64,000 nucleotides of DNA from Arthrobacter sp. MYb213 (GCF_002979915.1 NZ_PCQA01000004.1:186001-250000); one strand, 5' to 3'; numbered from the stretch's first letter, positions 45,760-55,780 are shown. The notes: generated from the letters alone by a model not told the origin. Numbers and translations: made by a program.

Positions 45760-45849
45760 GTAAGGTTCAACTACTTGGAGCCCTGCTACATTCCCGATTA
45801 CCAGATGGCAAGATAGAAGCAAAAGAAGTTCGGTGCAGTCAGGAGGAAA

Positions 45850-46506
45850 ATGGCCAAGTCATTGAGCTATAGAGGGATCTTCTTTGCGGGTGGAATCACC
45901 ATGATGGCTGGTTTTGTCGATGGCGTGGGATTCTTACATTTCTCCGGATATTTCCTCTCCTTTATGTCCGGTAACTCAACACGTTCCTCCGCCGCACTCG
46001 CAACTGGTGACGTAAATGGTTGGTTGCTAGCGATGAGTTTTGTGGCCAGCTTCGTGCTTGGAGTGGTGCTTGCGACGCTGATTTCTGCCAAAGCTTCACG
46101 CTTCAGGCGACCCCGGGTGATGTATCTATCCGGGGCACTCTTATTGGTAGCAGCGATTTTAGGTTCTTCGGGAGAAACGGTGACGGCTTGCTTGCTGGCA
46201 GCGGCTATGGGGGCAGTCAATGTTAGCTATACCCGCTCTGGGGAAGTGTCGTTGGGATTGACCTATATGACCGGGACGCTAGTGAAGCTTGGTCAGCATC
46301 TGGCAGGAGCCTTATCTGGGGCAAATCGAACCTTGTGGGTTCCTTACGCGATCCTTTGGGCCATGATTACCCTCGGCTCGGTATGTGGCGCATTTGCCTA
46401 CTTGCAGTTTGGGCTTGCTGCATTGTGGTTGGTGGCTCTGGGCATGCTCGGTTGGGCGAGCCTTGGATTGATACGTGAACGTCGTCTGATGAGCGGCGCA
46501 CGTTAA
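45850..46506 (+). CDS. YoaK-family (DUF1275) membrane protein
   Basis: 218 residues with AGGAGG upstream of the ATG. Six hydrophobic segments and the family signature GFVDGVGFLHFSGYFLSFMSGNSTR near the N-terminus, plus LTYMTGTLVKLGQHLAGAL, identify DUF1275. The role of this widespread family is unknown; transport is likely. A strong hairpin follows. Confidence 0.92.
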   Translation: MAKSLSYRGIFFAGGITMMAGFVDGVGFLHFSGYFLSFMSGNSTRSSAALATGDVNGWLLAMSFVASFVLGVVLATLISAKASRFRRPRVMYLSGALLLVAAILGSSGETVTACLLAAAMGAVNVSYTRSGEVSLGLTYMTGTLVKLGQHLAGALSGANRTLWVPYAILWAMITLGSVCGAFAYLQFGLAALWLVALGMLGWASLGLIRERRLMSGAR

Positions 46507-46511
46507 GCACA

Positions 46512-46546
46512 AAAAATTCGCCAAGTCATAGACTTGGCGAATTTTT
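46512..46546. terminator. Bidirectional terminator between yoaK-like and permease genes
   Basis: A perfect 16-bp stem (46512-46527 with 46531-46546) with a 3-base loop has A-run and T-run ends. Confidence 0.92.
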
Positions 46547-46560
46547 AGTAATGGGACGTT

Positions 46561-47949
46561 TTACTTATTGCTTGAGACAAGCTCTTCTTGCGGTGTACGC
46601 ACGAGGAACTTATAGGCCAAACCAAGCAGGACTAGCCAACCGGCACCGGCATAAAGCGCGACGCGAGTCTCCGCGCTTAAGGCTAGGAGTACGACCACAA
46701 AGGCCATAAATACCAACGCAATCCAAGCGCTGATGGTGCCACCGGGAACCGTGAATTCGCGTTCGAGGGCGACGCTCTTTTTTTCCTTGCGGCGCATCGC
46801 CAAATAGGAGGTGAGGATCATGATCCACACCCAGACCGTCGCGAAGGTGGCGATTGAGGCGATGATCATGAACAGTGATTCCGGTAGCAGGGCGTTGAGA
46901 ACCACGCCGACCAGCAACACCATGGACATGATAACTACTGTCATCCACGGCACTCCATGGCGAGAGATTTTCGCGAAGGAGGCCGGAGCATGGCCTTCAC
47001 GTGACATCGCAAACATCATGCGGCCGGCACCAAAGGTATCGGCATTGATTGCGGACACTGCGGCGGTAATAACCACTGCGTTTAATATGTGAGCAGCGGC
47101 AGGAAGGCCCAGTGCGTCAAAGATCTGCACGAATGGAGAGGCTGACCCATCAATCTGACGCCAGTCGAAGAGCATCATGACTACGGCAAGTGATGCTACG
47201 TAGAACAGCAGGATGCGCCAGGGGACGGTGTTGATCGCAGCTGGGACAGACTTCGCAGGATCTTCGGCCTCGCCGGCGGTGATGCCGATGGTCTCGATGC
47301 CACCGAAGGCGAACATCACTACAGCGAACGACAGCAGTAGCCCCATGAATCCATTAGGGAATAGGGTGCCGGCGCTCATTAAGGTTGCAAAACCAGTGGC
47401 TGTTTCCGAACCAGGTGCGGTGAAACCGAAGACGATTAGTGCCGCGCCGCCAATGATCATCGCAATGATTGCGGTGACCTTGATGACTGCCAACCAAAAC
47501 TCTGTCTCGCCAAAGACCTTAACCTTCATCAAGTTGATGACCGCGATCAGTAGCACCACGGCAAGAACCCAGATCCACTGTGAGACCTGCGGGAACCAGA
47601 AACGCATGTAAATACCGAAAGCGGTCACGTCGGCAATGGCAACGATTGCCATCTCAAAGGTGAAGGTCCAGCCGGTGACAAACCCGGCGAAGCGGCCTAG
47701 GTAGCGTGAGGCATAGTGTGCAAAAGAACCAGAGACCGGATGTTTCACCGCCATCTCACCCATGGCGCGCATGACGATAAATACCGCAGCGCCACCAATC
47801 ATGTAGGCGAAAAGTACTGCCGGTCCAGCGGCCTGAATGGCAGCTGAGGAACCGTAGAACAATCCGGTACCAATAGCAGAGCCAAGTGCCATGAAGCGGA
47901 TGTGGCGGGCCGTGAGCCCGCGGGCGAGGGAGCCCTTAATATCGGTCAC
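46561..47949 (-). CDS. Amino-acid permease, AAT family (APC superfamily)
   Basis: 462 residues with 12 membrane segments. [24 protein letters not shown] is the first-helix motif of the AAT family (GabP/ProY/LysP relatives). [26 protein letters not shown] and [24 protein letters not shown] follow. It imports an amino acid with protons; specificity cannot be read from the sequence. It converges on the YoaK-like gene. Confidence 0.94.
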   Translation of the reverse strand: MTDIKGSLARGLTARHIRFMALGSAIGTGLFYGSSAAIQAAGPAVLFAYMIGGAAVFIVMRAMGEMAVKHPVSGSFAHYASRYLGRFAGFVTGWTFTFEMAIVAIADVTAFGIYMRFWFPQVSQWIWVLAVVLLIAVINLMKVKVFGETEFWLAVIKVTAIIAMIIGGAALIVFGFTAPGSETATGFATLMSAGTLFPNGFMGLLLSFAVVMFAFGGIETIGITAGEAEDPAKSVPAAINTVPWRILLFYVASLAVVMMLFDWRQIDGSASPFVQIFDALGLPAAAHILNAVVITAAVSAINADTFGAGRMMFAMSREGHAPASFAKISRHGVPWMTVVIMSMVLLVGVVLNALLPESLFMIIASIATFATVWVWIMILTSYLAMRRKEKKSVALEREFTVPGGTISAWIALVFMAFVVVLLALSAETRVALYAGAGWLVLLGLAYKFLVRTPQEELVSSNK

Positions 47950-48328
47950 GATGAAAATCTCGGATCTTGTTTGAGGTGCATGTGATCAGTGGCTGTGCGC
48001 GTGGTTCAAAGAATTTAAGCCAGCGCGTGCCTCAAGAATTTTACGTGCTGTGCGGTGTTGCCTGGGGTTGTTTGTGGTCAAGCTCTATCGTGAGATAGCT
48101 CATCTGCGGTGCCGTAACCTTTTCTTGTCGTGCTCGGTACAAGAGCCCAGAATGGGTATGAGATAACTTTTGAGTATATTTTCACTGGTCAGAGATATGT
48201 TGAATAATAGCCCGGGGTTATTCTTTGGGTAAACTAAAGCCCGTAAATATTGCGAAGTAACGATGGACAGTGGCTCTCGACCTAGAAGCATTCTGAAGTC
48301 GGTGTGCAAAAGCAGGCGGAAAGAACAC
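47950..48328. other. Intergenic region upstream of the bacteriocin-type exporter; no precursor gene found
   Basis: These 379 bp lie between two divergently transcribed genes and become A+T-rich from ~48150. I searched both strands for a ~90-120-codon secreted peptide gene of the lactococcin 972 type and found none. The antisense frame over 48100-48459 has no signal peptide or ribosome-binding site and is not credible. The region presumably holds both promoters. Confidence 0.6.
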
Positions 48329-50371
48329 ATGAAAAATACCGGACTGCGACTAGCCGTTGCCGTAGCCGTTTTATACTCACTTTTTGTCTCTTTCATGGTC
48401 ACCAAGTCCATTGATGAATCAACGCTTGCAGGCGCGAGCAGAATTCTTGTCTCGGGCACACATACGTTGTCCGGAAGTCAGGGGCTGGACGTAGTGGTTC
48501 AGGGATCAGCTCAACGCTCCGGCTCCACCATAGTGCGAGAAATTCGCGATTTGCATGACACTTCAGTGCGCCACTTCTATCTGGCCAGTGGCGATAATGA
48601 TGGCAAAGAAGCAAAGTGGTTGGACACCGGGTTTCCGCAGTTCAGCCAGGGCGTCAGTACTAACGTGCACGCAGCAACAGAGCTTAGTGGGGTAGACCCT
48701 CGCGGAGAATACTTCATCATTGGCAATTCGGCCGCGCTGGATATGGTGGTCCACGACTTTAGCCAGTTAGGTTATGCGGTAGAAACCGAAAGACCGGGTG
48801 CTTTTATTCCGGCCGCTCTCGGAGAGATTTTCTTTGGTGTCCTAGGGGCAGCAACGCTTTTAGTTTTGCTACTCGTGGCATTATTGACCGGATTTTCGGT
48901 CCTCTCACGGGCAAAGAGTTACGCGATTCTTCGGTTACACGGAGGCAACACCAGTACGGGATTAAAACGAGACCTCCGGCAAGAACTACCGGCCATCGCG
49001 TTGATACTTGCGATCTCCTTCACCGCGGCGCTGATAGGGCTATTGCTGTACAACGGATGGAACCAGCTGGGCAGATATCTGGCATCGGGGCTTGGCCTGG
49101 TAACGCTCATGTTATTAATCGTCACCTGCATCTATGTTGCGGCGTTACTCTTGGCGTTTGACGTGAAAATTCTCGACGCGATCAAAGGTAAATTCGGGTT
49201 CAAAGTTGCGGTTCCGGCCACCTATCTTTTACGTTTCCCAAGCATCATCTTGGCGATAGCACTTATCGCCTCGGCTTTCGCTGCGAGCACGGCGGCCTCA
49301 CAAGCGCAACGAAACCAAGAATCTTTAGCCGATGTAGGCAACGTGGCAAAAATCTTCTTTGAAGGCCTTTATGTTTCACAACAGACGGAACAGTTAGCGG
49401 TTGAGTCGGGGAATTGGCTTAAAGAACAAGATCGTTTGGGGCACACCATAATGGTGAGCACACTTGCTGAGTACTCATCGAGCGCCGCACTTACTGACGA
49501 GGTATTGCTAGTTAGTCAGGGCTACCTCCAACGCAACCGAATCCTTGATAATCGGGGGCAGCAAATAACCGATGTTCCAGACGATGAGGTTCTCATCATG
49601 ATTCCCGAACACTCCACACATTCCGCTGCCGAGGTGGAAAGAGCACTACTGGAAAATTATGGAGGTAGCCAACCACCATCGATAAGCACTCAGGTATTGC
49701 GTGGTGGACAGAGTCATTTCCTCTACGGCACAGGAGCAGATCATCCAAACAAGCCGAGTTATCTGGAGGACGTCATTGTTGTTGGCATCGGGGCGAACTC
49801 AGGGTTCATTGCCGATGATGGCTACATGTCGCTAGCCAGTAGGGGCCAGCTTCTGATGGCGGACGCAGAACAAGCGCTGAACGACACCCCTAAAGAATTC
49901 TTGGGAACATGGATTTCCGCCTACCTCCCGATCGCTCAATTGGCCGCCGAGGATTCAGCGACGTTGAACGAGTCGGTTCGCTTCCAGACAGTTTGTGCCG
50001 TCGTAGCGCTTCTGGTGCTCCTCGCAACCGCTGTAGGAATGGCGCAGATTCATGTCCGGGGTAATGCCCAACTGATTTTGGTGCGATATCTGCATGGGTG
50101 GTCGTTTTGGTCCACTCACCGGTGGCTTTTCAAAGCCGAAGCAGTTCTCCTAGGGGTAGCCGTGGTGTGGGCGTTGATCAGCGGAGTTTGGACGGCTCTT
50201 CGCGCGAAGAATTTCGGCGAGGTGTCGCATGTAGCCAATGATCTGGCCGTAGCGCAGTGGCAACCGGTCGTGGTTCTGGGCGTAGCCCTGTTAAATGTCT
50301 TGCTACTTTTAGTTGTCGTGCGCGTGAAGACTCAAAGCCTGATTCGCACCCATAGTGAGGAAACCGCATGA
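48329..50371 (+). CDS. Bacteriocin-associated integral membrane protein (DUF1430, lactococcin 972 immunity type)
   Basis: 680 residues from the ATG at 48329 (GGAAAG upstream). The topology resembles an FtsX/MacB-like permease. There is one N-terminal membrane segment (~7-24), an extracytoplasmic domain, a cluster of three or four segments (~160-300), a second large external domain (~320-540) and a final cluster (~555-670). This is the DUF1430 family, whose gene partners the lactococcin 972-group ATPase and is regarded as the immunity or export permease. The ATPase gene overlaps by four bases (ATGA). Confidence 0.85.
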   Translation: MKNTGLRLAVAVAVLYSLFVSFMVTKSIDESTLAGASRILVSGTHTLSGSQGLDVVVQGSAQRSGSTIVREIRDLHDTSVRHFYLASGDNDGKEAKWLDTGFPQFSQGVSTNVHAATELSGVDPRGEYFIIGNSAALDMVVHDFSQLGYAVETERPGAFIPAALGEIFFGVLGAATLLVLLLVALLTGFSVLSRAKSYAILRLHGGNTSTGLKRDLRQELPAIALILAISFTAALIGLLLYNGWNQLGRYLASGLGLVTLMLLIVTCIYVAALLLAFDVKILDAIKGKFGFKVAVPATYLLRFPSIILAIALIASAFAASTAASQAQRNQESLADVGNVAKIFFEGLYVSQQTEQLAVESGNWLKEQDRLGHTIMVSTLAEYSSSAALTDEVLLVSQGYLQRNRILDNRGQQITDVPDDEVLIMIPEHSTHSAAEVERALLENYGGSQPPSISTQVLRGGQSHFLYGTGADHPNKPSYLEDVIVVGIGANSGFIADDGYMSLASRGQLLMADAEQALNDTPKEFLGTWISAYLPIAQLAAEDSATLNESVRFQTVCAVVALLVLLATAVGMAQIHVRGNAQLILVRYLHGWSFWSTHRWLFKAEAVLLGVAVVWALISGVWTALRAKNFGEVSHVANDLAVAQWQPVVVLGVALLNVLLLLVVVRVKTQSLIRTHSEETA

Positions 50372-51003
50372 GCAATATTGAGGTTCACGGGGCCACCAAA
50401 ACCTTTGGCTCCAAAACACTATTTCAAAACCTGTCGTTTAGCGTGCCTGCCGGGCAGATGATGGCAGTGATGGGAACCTCGGGATCCGGAAAGTCGACTC
50501 TTTTGAACTGTATTGGGTTACTAGAGAAGCTCAATGCCGGAAGTATTACTGTGGGCGGGCAACAAATCTCCGCCTTTTCCGGTAAGCAACAACGTTATTT
50601 CCGGCGTGACTCTTTGGGCTACATGTTCCAAAATTATGCGCTGATCGAAAACTCCACGATCAGGGACAACCTCGAAGTAGCACTCGCAGCATCGGGTAAA
50701 TCAAAGATCCTGGGTGCCGACTTTGACGGAGCGTTGCAACGTGTGGGACTAGGCGGACGAGGCAAGGAGCTGGTCTATTCCTTATCCGGGGGAGAACAAC
50801 AACGGGTGGCGTTAGCCAGGCTGCTGGTTAAGCGTCCTGCGGTCGTGCTTGCTGATGAGCCCACCGGCGCCTTGGACAGCACCAATGAATCCATGGTGCT
50901 GAACGAACTGCGCAATATCGCGAATGCGGGTGCAACCGTACTAGTCGCGACCCATTCGAATGTTGTAATGAGCCATTGCGACACGGTTCTGGACTTGGCC
51001 TAG
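50368..51003 (+). CDS. ABC transporter ATPase, lactococcin 972 export group
   Basis: 211 residues. Walker A GTSGSGKST (36-44), Q-loop FQNYALIENSTI, signature LSGGEQQRVALARLL, Walker B VVLADEPTGALD and the switch His in ATHSN are all intact, so the enzyme should be active. The sequence is of the MacB/LolD type found with DUF1430 permeases. It is translationally coupled to the permease gene. The pair would export a peptide or remove one from the membrane. Confidence 0.93.
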   Translation: MSNIEVHGATKTFGSKTLFQNLSFSVPAGQMMAVMGTSGSGKSTLLNCIGLLEKLNAGSITVGGQQISAFSGKQQRYFRRDSLGYMFQNYALIENSTIRDNLEVALAASGKSKILGADFDGALQRVGLGGRGKELVYSLSGGEQQRVALARLLVKRPAVVLADEPTGALDSTNESMVLNELRNIANAGATVLVATHSNVVMSHCDTVLDLA

Positions 51004-51061
51004 CGCAACGCGAGCACCGCGGGCGCAATAATGAAGGCACGCACGGTGGGAGAATGGACTT

Positions 51062-51634
51062 ATGGAACTTGGATTCATCAGACACGGTCAGACCCGCTGG
51101 AACCTCGAAGGACGGTTGCAGGGAAGTAGCAATATCGAGCTGAATGACACCGGGCGGGCGCAAGCCCGCGACGCGGTGCAGATCCTTGGCTCCGCACGTT
51201 GGGACGTCATCGTTTCTTCTCCACTAAGTCGCGCACGTGAAACCGCACAGATTATCGCCGACGGGCTCGGCCTAGAACTTGGCCCAGCCTATGATCTGCT
51301 CATCGAGCGTGATTACGGCGAAGGCGAAGGGGTTTTAGAAACCGAGGCCGCGCAACGCTGGCCAGGCAAAATCGGTGGCGGCATCGAGTCTTTGGAATCG
51401 GTGGTTGACCGCGGGCTGCGGGCCATCGAACAGATCGCTACCGATTACCCGGGTAAAAATGTTGCAGTAGTCTGTCACGGCACGATTATTCGTTACACGC
51501 TCTCGCATTTTGCCGGGTACCAGCTGGACACCATCCGCAACGCATCGGTAGCGATCCTGGAATATGAAACCGATGGTTGGGAACTAAAGCTGGTCAATGA
51601 CCAGGTGCCACAACCGCCGGTCAAAACCCAGTAG
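51062..51634 (+). CDS. Histidine phosphatase family protein (phosphoglycerate mutase-like)
   Basis: 190 residues. The catalytic RHG motif is at 7-9 (FIRHGQTRWN). The remaining active-site parts are SSPLSRARETA, the acid RDYGEGEG and the second His in VVCHGTIIRYTL. Small PhoE/CobC-like phosphatases of this type act on varied phosphomonoesters; it is not a confirmed mutase. Its stop codon abuts that of the convergent hydrolase gene with no spacer. Confidence 0.92.
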   Translation: MELGFIRHGQTRWNLEGRLQGSSNIELNDTGRAQARDAVQILGSARWDVIVSSPLSRARETAQIIADGLGLELGPAYDLLIERDYGEGEGVLETEAAQRWPGKIGGGIESLESVVDRGLRAIEQIATDYPGKNVAVVCHGTIIRYTLSHFAGYQLDTIRNASVAILEYETDGWELKLVNDQVPQPPVKTQ

Positions 51635-52675
51635 TTAGTCGCGTCTTACTGTGCGCTGTACCGCCCGAGCAATACCTGAGTCGGATTGCTGACTCTTAAT
51701 GTTAGACAGCCATGATCCTAGCCGCAGGTATGCGTCGGAACGTATCGACACAGGTGAAAGAAACACGTCATGCAGTGCGTTGGGTAGCCGAACCAAATGT
51801 AATTCGCGGCCTAGATTGATGCTTCGTTGCGCGACCACCTGCACGTTTAGTGCCACATCGGAGCGGGTAGCGGCATCATTCCAACGCGGCAGCAGGTAGT
51901 CTTTGGCGCTAAGCATGACCAGCACCGGTTGCTTCAAATCTAGGCCCTTCTTGACCTTTGCCTGGGCGGCGAATACCGCGGAGATGAACCCGGTGTGCAA
52001 GGGAAAACCGTTGGCAGGTCGCCAGTCTAAGTTGTATTCCCATTCGCCTTCAAAACGGTTGGATACCGTGCGGGTGTAAAACCCCGGGTCGATGCCCGGG
52101 AGGTTTCGGTAGGGGTTACGATGGCTGGTTGCTTTCAGAATTTTTGCTAAGGCGGTGCGTCCCAGTTCCGAGGCCTGAAATTCTAGCCACGGACTATTAA
52201 GCGCCAGCGCATCAACCTTGGTCGGGTTCGCCGCCGCATAGAGCGCCGCGCTGAGCCCACCGGTGGAATGGCCGAGCATCACAAAACGTGTGCCCGGATG
52301 CGCACTGGAAATAATTCGGTGTGCCGCATCAAATTCCTCGAAATAATCCTCCAGGTTAGTGATGAAACCCGGCACGCTAGAGGCGCCGAGGTTACGCCCG
52401 TAATGACGCAGATCGAGTGCATAGAAGTCGGCTCCGGCCTCGGTGAGGAACCGCGCCAACTCGGTCTGGAAAAAGTAATCGGACCAGCCGTGCACATATA
52501 AGATCGCCAATCCACGCAAGGGTGGGGCAAAACGTAACCGGCGACCAGCCGGACGGTGACGGATCAATGTCGCAGTGGAACCGTCCGTGAGCGGTAGCTT
52601 GCGACAGGCATAATCTGCGCCCAGCACATCGGCGCCCCAAAGTTCCTCGGTGGGGGAACGAAATTGGAAGGCCAT
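51635..52675 (-). CDS. Alpha/beta hydrolase (serine aminopeptidase S33 / monoglyceride-lipase-like)
   Basis: 346 residues without a signal peptide. The oxyanion motif is YVHGWSDYFFQ and the nucleophile elbow is GHSTGG (S137). The Asp lies near LVMLSAKDYLLP, and the His near the C-terminus is in LPNALHDVFLS. It probably cleaves acylglycerols or related esters. Only 22 bases separate its ATG from the T-tract of the duplicated aceB terminator, so in the ancestral order it lay directly behind aceB. Confidence 0.9.
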   Translation of the reverse strand: MAFQFRSPTEELWGADVLGADYACRKLPLTDGSTATLIRHRPAGRRLRFAPPLRGLAILYVHGWSDYFFQTELARFLTEAGADFYALDLRHYGRNLGASSVPGFITNLEDYFEEFDAAHRIISSAHPGTRFVMLGHSTGGLSAALYAAANPTKVDALALNSPWLEFQASELGRTALAKILKATSHRNPYRNLPGIDPGFYTRTVSNRFEGEWEYNLDWRPANGFPLHTGFISAVFAAQAKVKKGLDLKQPVLVMLSAKDYLLPRWNDAATRSDVALNVQVVAQRSINLGRELHLVRLPNALHDVFLSPVSIRSDAYLRLGSWLSNIKSQQSDSGIARAVQRTVRRD

Positions 52676-52688
52676 AAAGATATCCTAA

Positions 52689-52859
52689 CCGCGCACGAAA
52701 AACGGCATTCACCGGATGGGCTGGTTACCATCCGATGAATGCCGCAGTTCGTGGCAGTGCGCAATAAGTTGTTGAGTTCAGGCGCGGACCGCCGAGTTAC
52801 TGTCCTGGACTAGCTGGCCATTTCATAGGCCGGTGCTGGGGTGTCCAGGTAACGCTGGT
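52689..52859. repeat. 171-bp direct repeat, left copy (duplicate of aceB 3' end)
   Basis: Identical to 55781-55951 except at 52779 (C for T) and 52831 (C for G). It contains the last codons and stop of aceB (minus strand, up to 52859) and the aceB terminator. The 52831 change is silent in the aceB frame. An in-frame stop just to the right shows that this copy is not expressed as aceB. Confidence 0.97.
52703..52744 (-). terminator. Duplicated aceB terminator (left repeat)
   Basis: The same 17-position stem and T5 tail as at 55795-55836. It now lies just upstream of the hydrolase gene and would insulate it from transcription coming from the island. Confidence 0.85.
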
Positions 52860-53654
52860 GGGTAAGCCGCAATTGTCAGAGTACATACGCGTTAGCAGGC
52901 CACCTGCACATGTCGTTCTGGTGTAAGAAGTTTTCTCCACATAGCGTCCGGACCACAGCGTGGCTCACAAGGATTTCGAGCATCTCAGAAGGAGTGAATA
53001 CGCTATATGTGCGCGATGAAGTACATGTTCAGCAATCGACTAAGGGACTCTCGACTAACCGGCTAGATGGCGGTCATTCATCAAAAATATACGTTAAGGA
53101 TCCGGATTCATCGTTATCGTGGCAGCCAAATCCTGTCCGGGATTCGCTCAGTTCTGGAATCTCATGAGCTGGTTGGTTCGATTAGGCGGATCCGTGTGGC
53201 ATTGGCGAACCTCCCACAGCGCGGTTCCGAAGTTTGTCGCAGCGGAATGTGCTGGAGCGATGCTGGCGGGCTACAAGATAGTAGAAACGCCCACACATCG
53301 CCTCTTGATTGGAGGAGGTCCATCATCGCAAGTGAATGTGGCATCGGTTCGGGAATGTGCATAATCAGTTGGAGGTTTCAGCGGTCAAGTCTGTCGCCCA
53401 AGCTTGGCGTAAACACTAGTTCAGTCAATTCATCTGAAAGTCCACCCATTGACTGGTTTATTGACTGAATGAAATCGTCTGTGCCAGCCTGATCTTAAGT
53501 GATAGGGCTTCTATCGGTATGCAGAAAACAGAATCCCACGGGCAGACCAACTAGTGGCTGGATCCGGGGGGTTCTGCCTCCTCCATAAAATCTGGGATAG
53601 ACGGCTAAAATAGACTATGTCCCTGAACATTCATTTGCCAGAAATTTATTCGCC
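52860..53654. other. Island segment without recognisable gene
   Basis: Several short open frames exist, for example on the plus strand at 53067-53468, but none has a convincing start site, signal peptide or familiar motif. I read this stretch as non-coding or decayed DNA. Confidence 0.5.
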
Positions 53655-54098
53655 TTATGACGTTGGTCGTTTACGCGCAGGAAACTTCTTGACGATCCAA
53701 AGCAAGACAATGAATAACAGTGCTGAGACCGCTGAAGCAACCACACAGGCCACCCAAGAGTTGAAGAATCCTGTATAGCAAACTGTCATCACAACAAATC
53801 CGGTAGACCATGAGGATGCTTCTCGGAGTGGTTTATTATCTGGAAACTTCGTCTTGAGGAAAGCTTCAATGATCCCGGTGACAACTACAGTCGCAATCAA
53901 CGTGCCGATAGCCCAGTAAACGAACCAACCGGCAACATCTTGGCGAACCTGATCCATTCCAAAAATCAGGATCGCACTCCCGATGCCAGCCGAAAGCGGA
54001 AGCGAAACGAAGACCAAGACCGCAATGAGAATCAGTATCACCCAGAAAATTGCGACGATCTTGCTCAATGGCTTATCGTCGCCCGTAGCTTCACTCAT
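53655..54098 (-). CDS. Multi-pass membrane protein, candidate immunity partner of the secreted protein
   Basis: 147 residues with a strong GGAGG five bases before the ATG. About four hydrophobic segments (near 13-47, 57-80, 97-117 and 117-137) and a basic C-terminus (KKFPARKRPTS) point to an integral membrane protein. No family was recognised. It follows the secreted-protein gene by 52 bp on the same strand and is the only other intact gene in the island. Small multi-pass proteins beside a secreted peptide gene often confer self-immunity; this is inference from context. Confidence 0.75.
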   Translation of the reverse strand: MSEATGDDKPLSKIVAIFWVILILIAVLVFVSLPLSAGIGSAILIFGMDQVRQDVAGWFVYWAIGTLIATVVVTGIIEAFLKTKFPDNKPLREASSWSTGFVVMTVCYTGFFNSWVACVVASAVSALLFIVLLWIVKKFPARKRPTS

Positions 54099-54150
54099 TA
54101 ATCCTCCATCCCAAATAAGAACTTCTAACGTAACATCCTGCCGGTATCAA

Positions 54151-54654
54151 TTAGATGATGATGTTCATGATGACCCAAGCAGCGTCCTTTGCAACGTCAT
54201 ATGGAATTCCAGCCACTTGGAACGCGATGATCAATTCATTTTCTGAATTTAATTCGGCATTGCGCACGACCGTAGTGATCTTGTGAAGGTATTTTTGGAC
54301 ATTTGCCGGGAACAGATGTGCCGAGTGGTCAATGGTCCAGAGCACGATTTTCTTCACGGCACCGGTGATACCAGCTGGCTTGGCAACGCTAAGCCCTGCC
54401 GCACGAAGTTTGGCTTCGTTCTGTTTCTGAGATTCAAGGGAACGAGCAAGTTCAGCAATGTCAGTCGCGCCGGCTGCTTCTGCCTCGCGGGCAATCTGGC
54501 TTAGGTTAATTTGGATAGGTGTTGTACTCGTCATGGGTGCTTTTGCGCTTGAAGGGACGCTTGGCATAAAACTCGCGTTGGCGGCAGGCATAGCTACACC
54601 GAGCATTAGAACGGCAGACAGGCCGATGGTAGCGATTTTTGGTGCGGTTTTCAT
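54151..54654 (-). CDS. Secreted cysteine-free protein, candidate exported effector or bacteriocin precursor
   Basis: 167 residues with AAGGGA upstream of the ATG. A Sec signal peptide (1-27) has a clear A-N-A cleavage site before S28. The mature protein has a Ser/Pro/Thr-rich start (28-45) and a charged helical middle (~48-90). The C-terminal ~75 residues resemble a compact amphipathic domain, containing KKIVLWTIDHSAHLFP and ending in a very hydrophobic run (AAWVIMNIII). There are no cysteines. I do not recognise the family. Export plus a membrane-active-looking end plus a membrane-protein neighbour suggests a toxin, but other roles are possible. Confidence 0.75.
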   Translation of the reverse strand: MKTAPKIATIGLSAVLMLGVAMPAANASFMPSVPSSAKAPMTSTTPIQINLSQIAREAEAAGATDIAELARSLESQKQNEAKLRAAGLSVAKPAGITGAVKKIVLWTIDHSAHLFPANVQKYLHKITTVVRNAELNSENELIIAFQVAGIPYDVAKDAAWVIMNIII

Positions 54655-55442
54655 AGAGTTCCCTTCAGTGCGCGATTCTTTTCCGTAAGTCGTTTTACGG
54701 GGAGAGCAATCACAGGTTCAAGCGCCCCCATCATGAGGACGCTTTAAGATCATACTGTTGATTAATTATCACGCCAAACTGTAATCTCATACTTCGACAC
54801 TGTGGCCTGAGGGTATTTAAAATATCACTCGAATATTTAACGTAAATAATTGACTGGTCTTCGAAATGCATGCCAATCGGCAGTCAACTTCAAAGGTCGG
54901 AAGCTTGCTCGATACCTAAGTAGCTGAAGCGGAACCTTTGGAGAGTTTATTGACGAAAAGTCACGCAGGAGATGCTTTCGAGATCTCTATTCTCCAATTT
55001 CGCTGAAAAGAACAATATTGCGACTCCGAAGTTAGGCAACTGACAAGTGGAGGGGGACAACAGATCCGGGGTGGTTCGAACGACCTATCGAGCAATTGGA
55101 TTTTCCGCCGTCTCTCGCTTGTGTAATAAGCCCGAATCCTATACTGACTGTGTATCTCCACATTTTTGAAAGAAAATTCATCGATTTTCTTGACGGGGAC
55201 CCCCGATCGCGACGTTTCAAATGAGCAAATAGCTGAACGTTGACATCGAGGGTGCCATAAAATTCAGCTGCCAAAACCGCACCCATGCTACTTTGAGCGC
55301 TGGAGGGCGCTGAGAGTGTTTTTGAAGACCGGCACCTTATGACCCGTTGGAGTGTTGGGCGCCAGATGCATCGCCGTGACCGGAATGGCATCGGAAGTAA
55401 GGCAAATACGCCTACGCCAAAGAGGGAAAGGAAAAGTAGTTG
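54655..55442. other. A+T-rich island segment without recognisable gene
   Basis: The first ~200 bases are A+T-rich and likely hold the promoter of the secreted-protein gene. Further on, open frames on the minus strand (for example 55032-55391) show no known motif or good start. The short frame ending at about 55317 (NTPTGHKVPVFKNTLSALQ) may be a gene fragment. Confidence 0.45.
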
Positions 55443-55619
55443 CTACCGGATATGACGAAACGAAATGGCACTGAGTCCGGATTCGGTTAGGGCCATGAGA
55501 ACGTCAAACCTTTCCTGCACCTCGGAACGCCTTTCCGGTTTCGTGTTGTCTACGATCAATGTGGAGCCTGCGATCAGGTCGCGGTTGCGTTCCACGTTGC
55601 GACGATGAGATATCGTACG
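55443..55619 (-). pseudogene. Truncated coding fragment in the island
   Basis: A reverse-strand frame of 58 codons opens directly after a TAA and has no start codon. It reads like real protein: NRDLIAGSTLIVDNTKPERR and EVQERFDVLMALTESGLSAI. It ends in TAG at 55443-55445. The family was not identified. It suggests that the island once carried a longer gene at this end. Confidence 0.4.
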
Positions 55620-55780
55620 TTACTTGATACCGAATAAATAGTGCATTCTCGCACTCTTCGACAGAACTTCGGGCGAGCGAGACTGAAGGGTCTTAGACTG
55701 ATAAATGGTCTGCCGAGGACTCGTTGCCTCCGAGAGTTTCAGAGGGCGAGCGATCAACGCATCGTGTACCGTAGCGCCTG

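Noticed and set aside
48100-48459. 119-codon minus-strand frame over the start of the DUF1430 gene, considered as a missing bacteriocin precursor
   Set aside because: It lacks a signal peptide, has no ribosome-binding site and is largely antisense to the permease gene.
53067-53468. 133-codon plus-strand frame in the island
   Set aside because: It has no ribosome-binding site, no signal peptide, no known motif and irregular composition, so it is left as non-coding.
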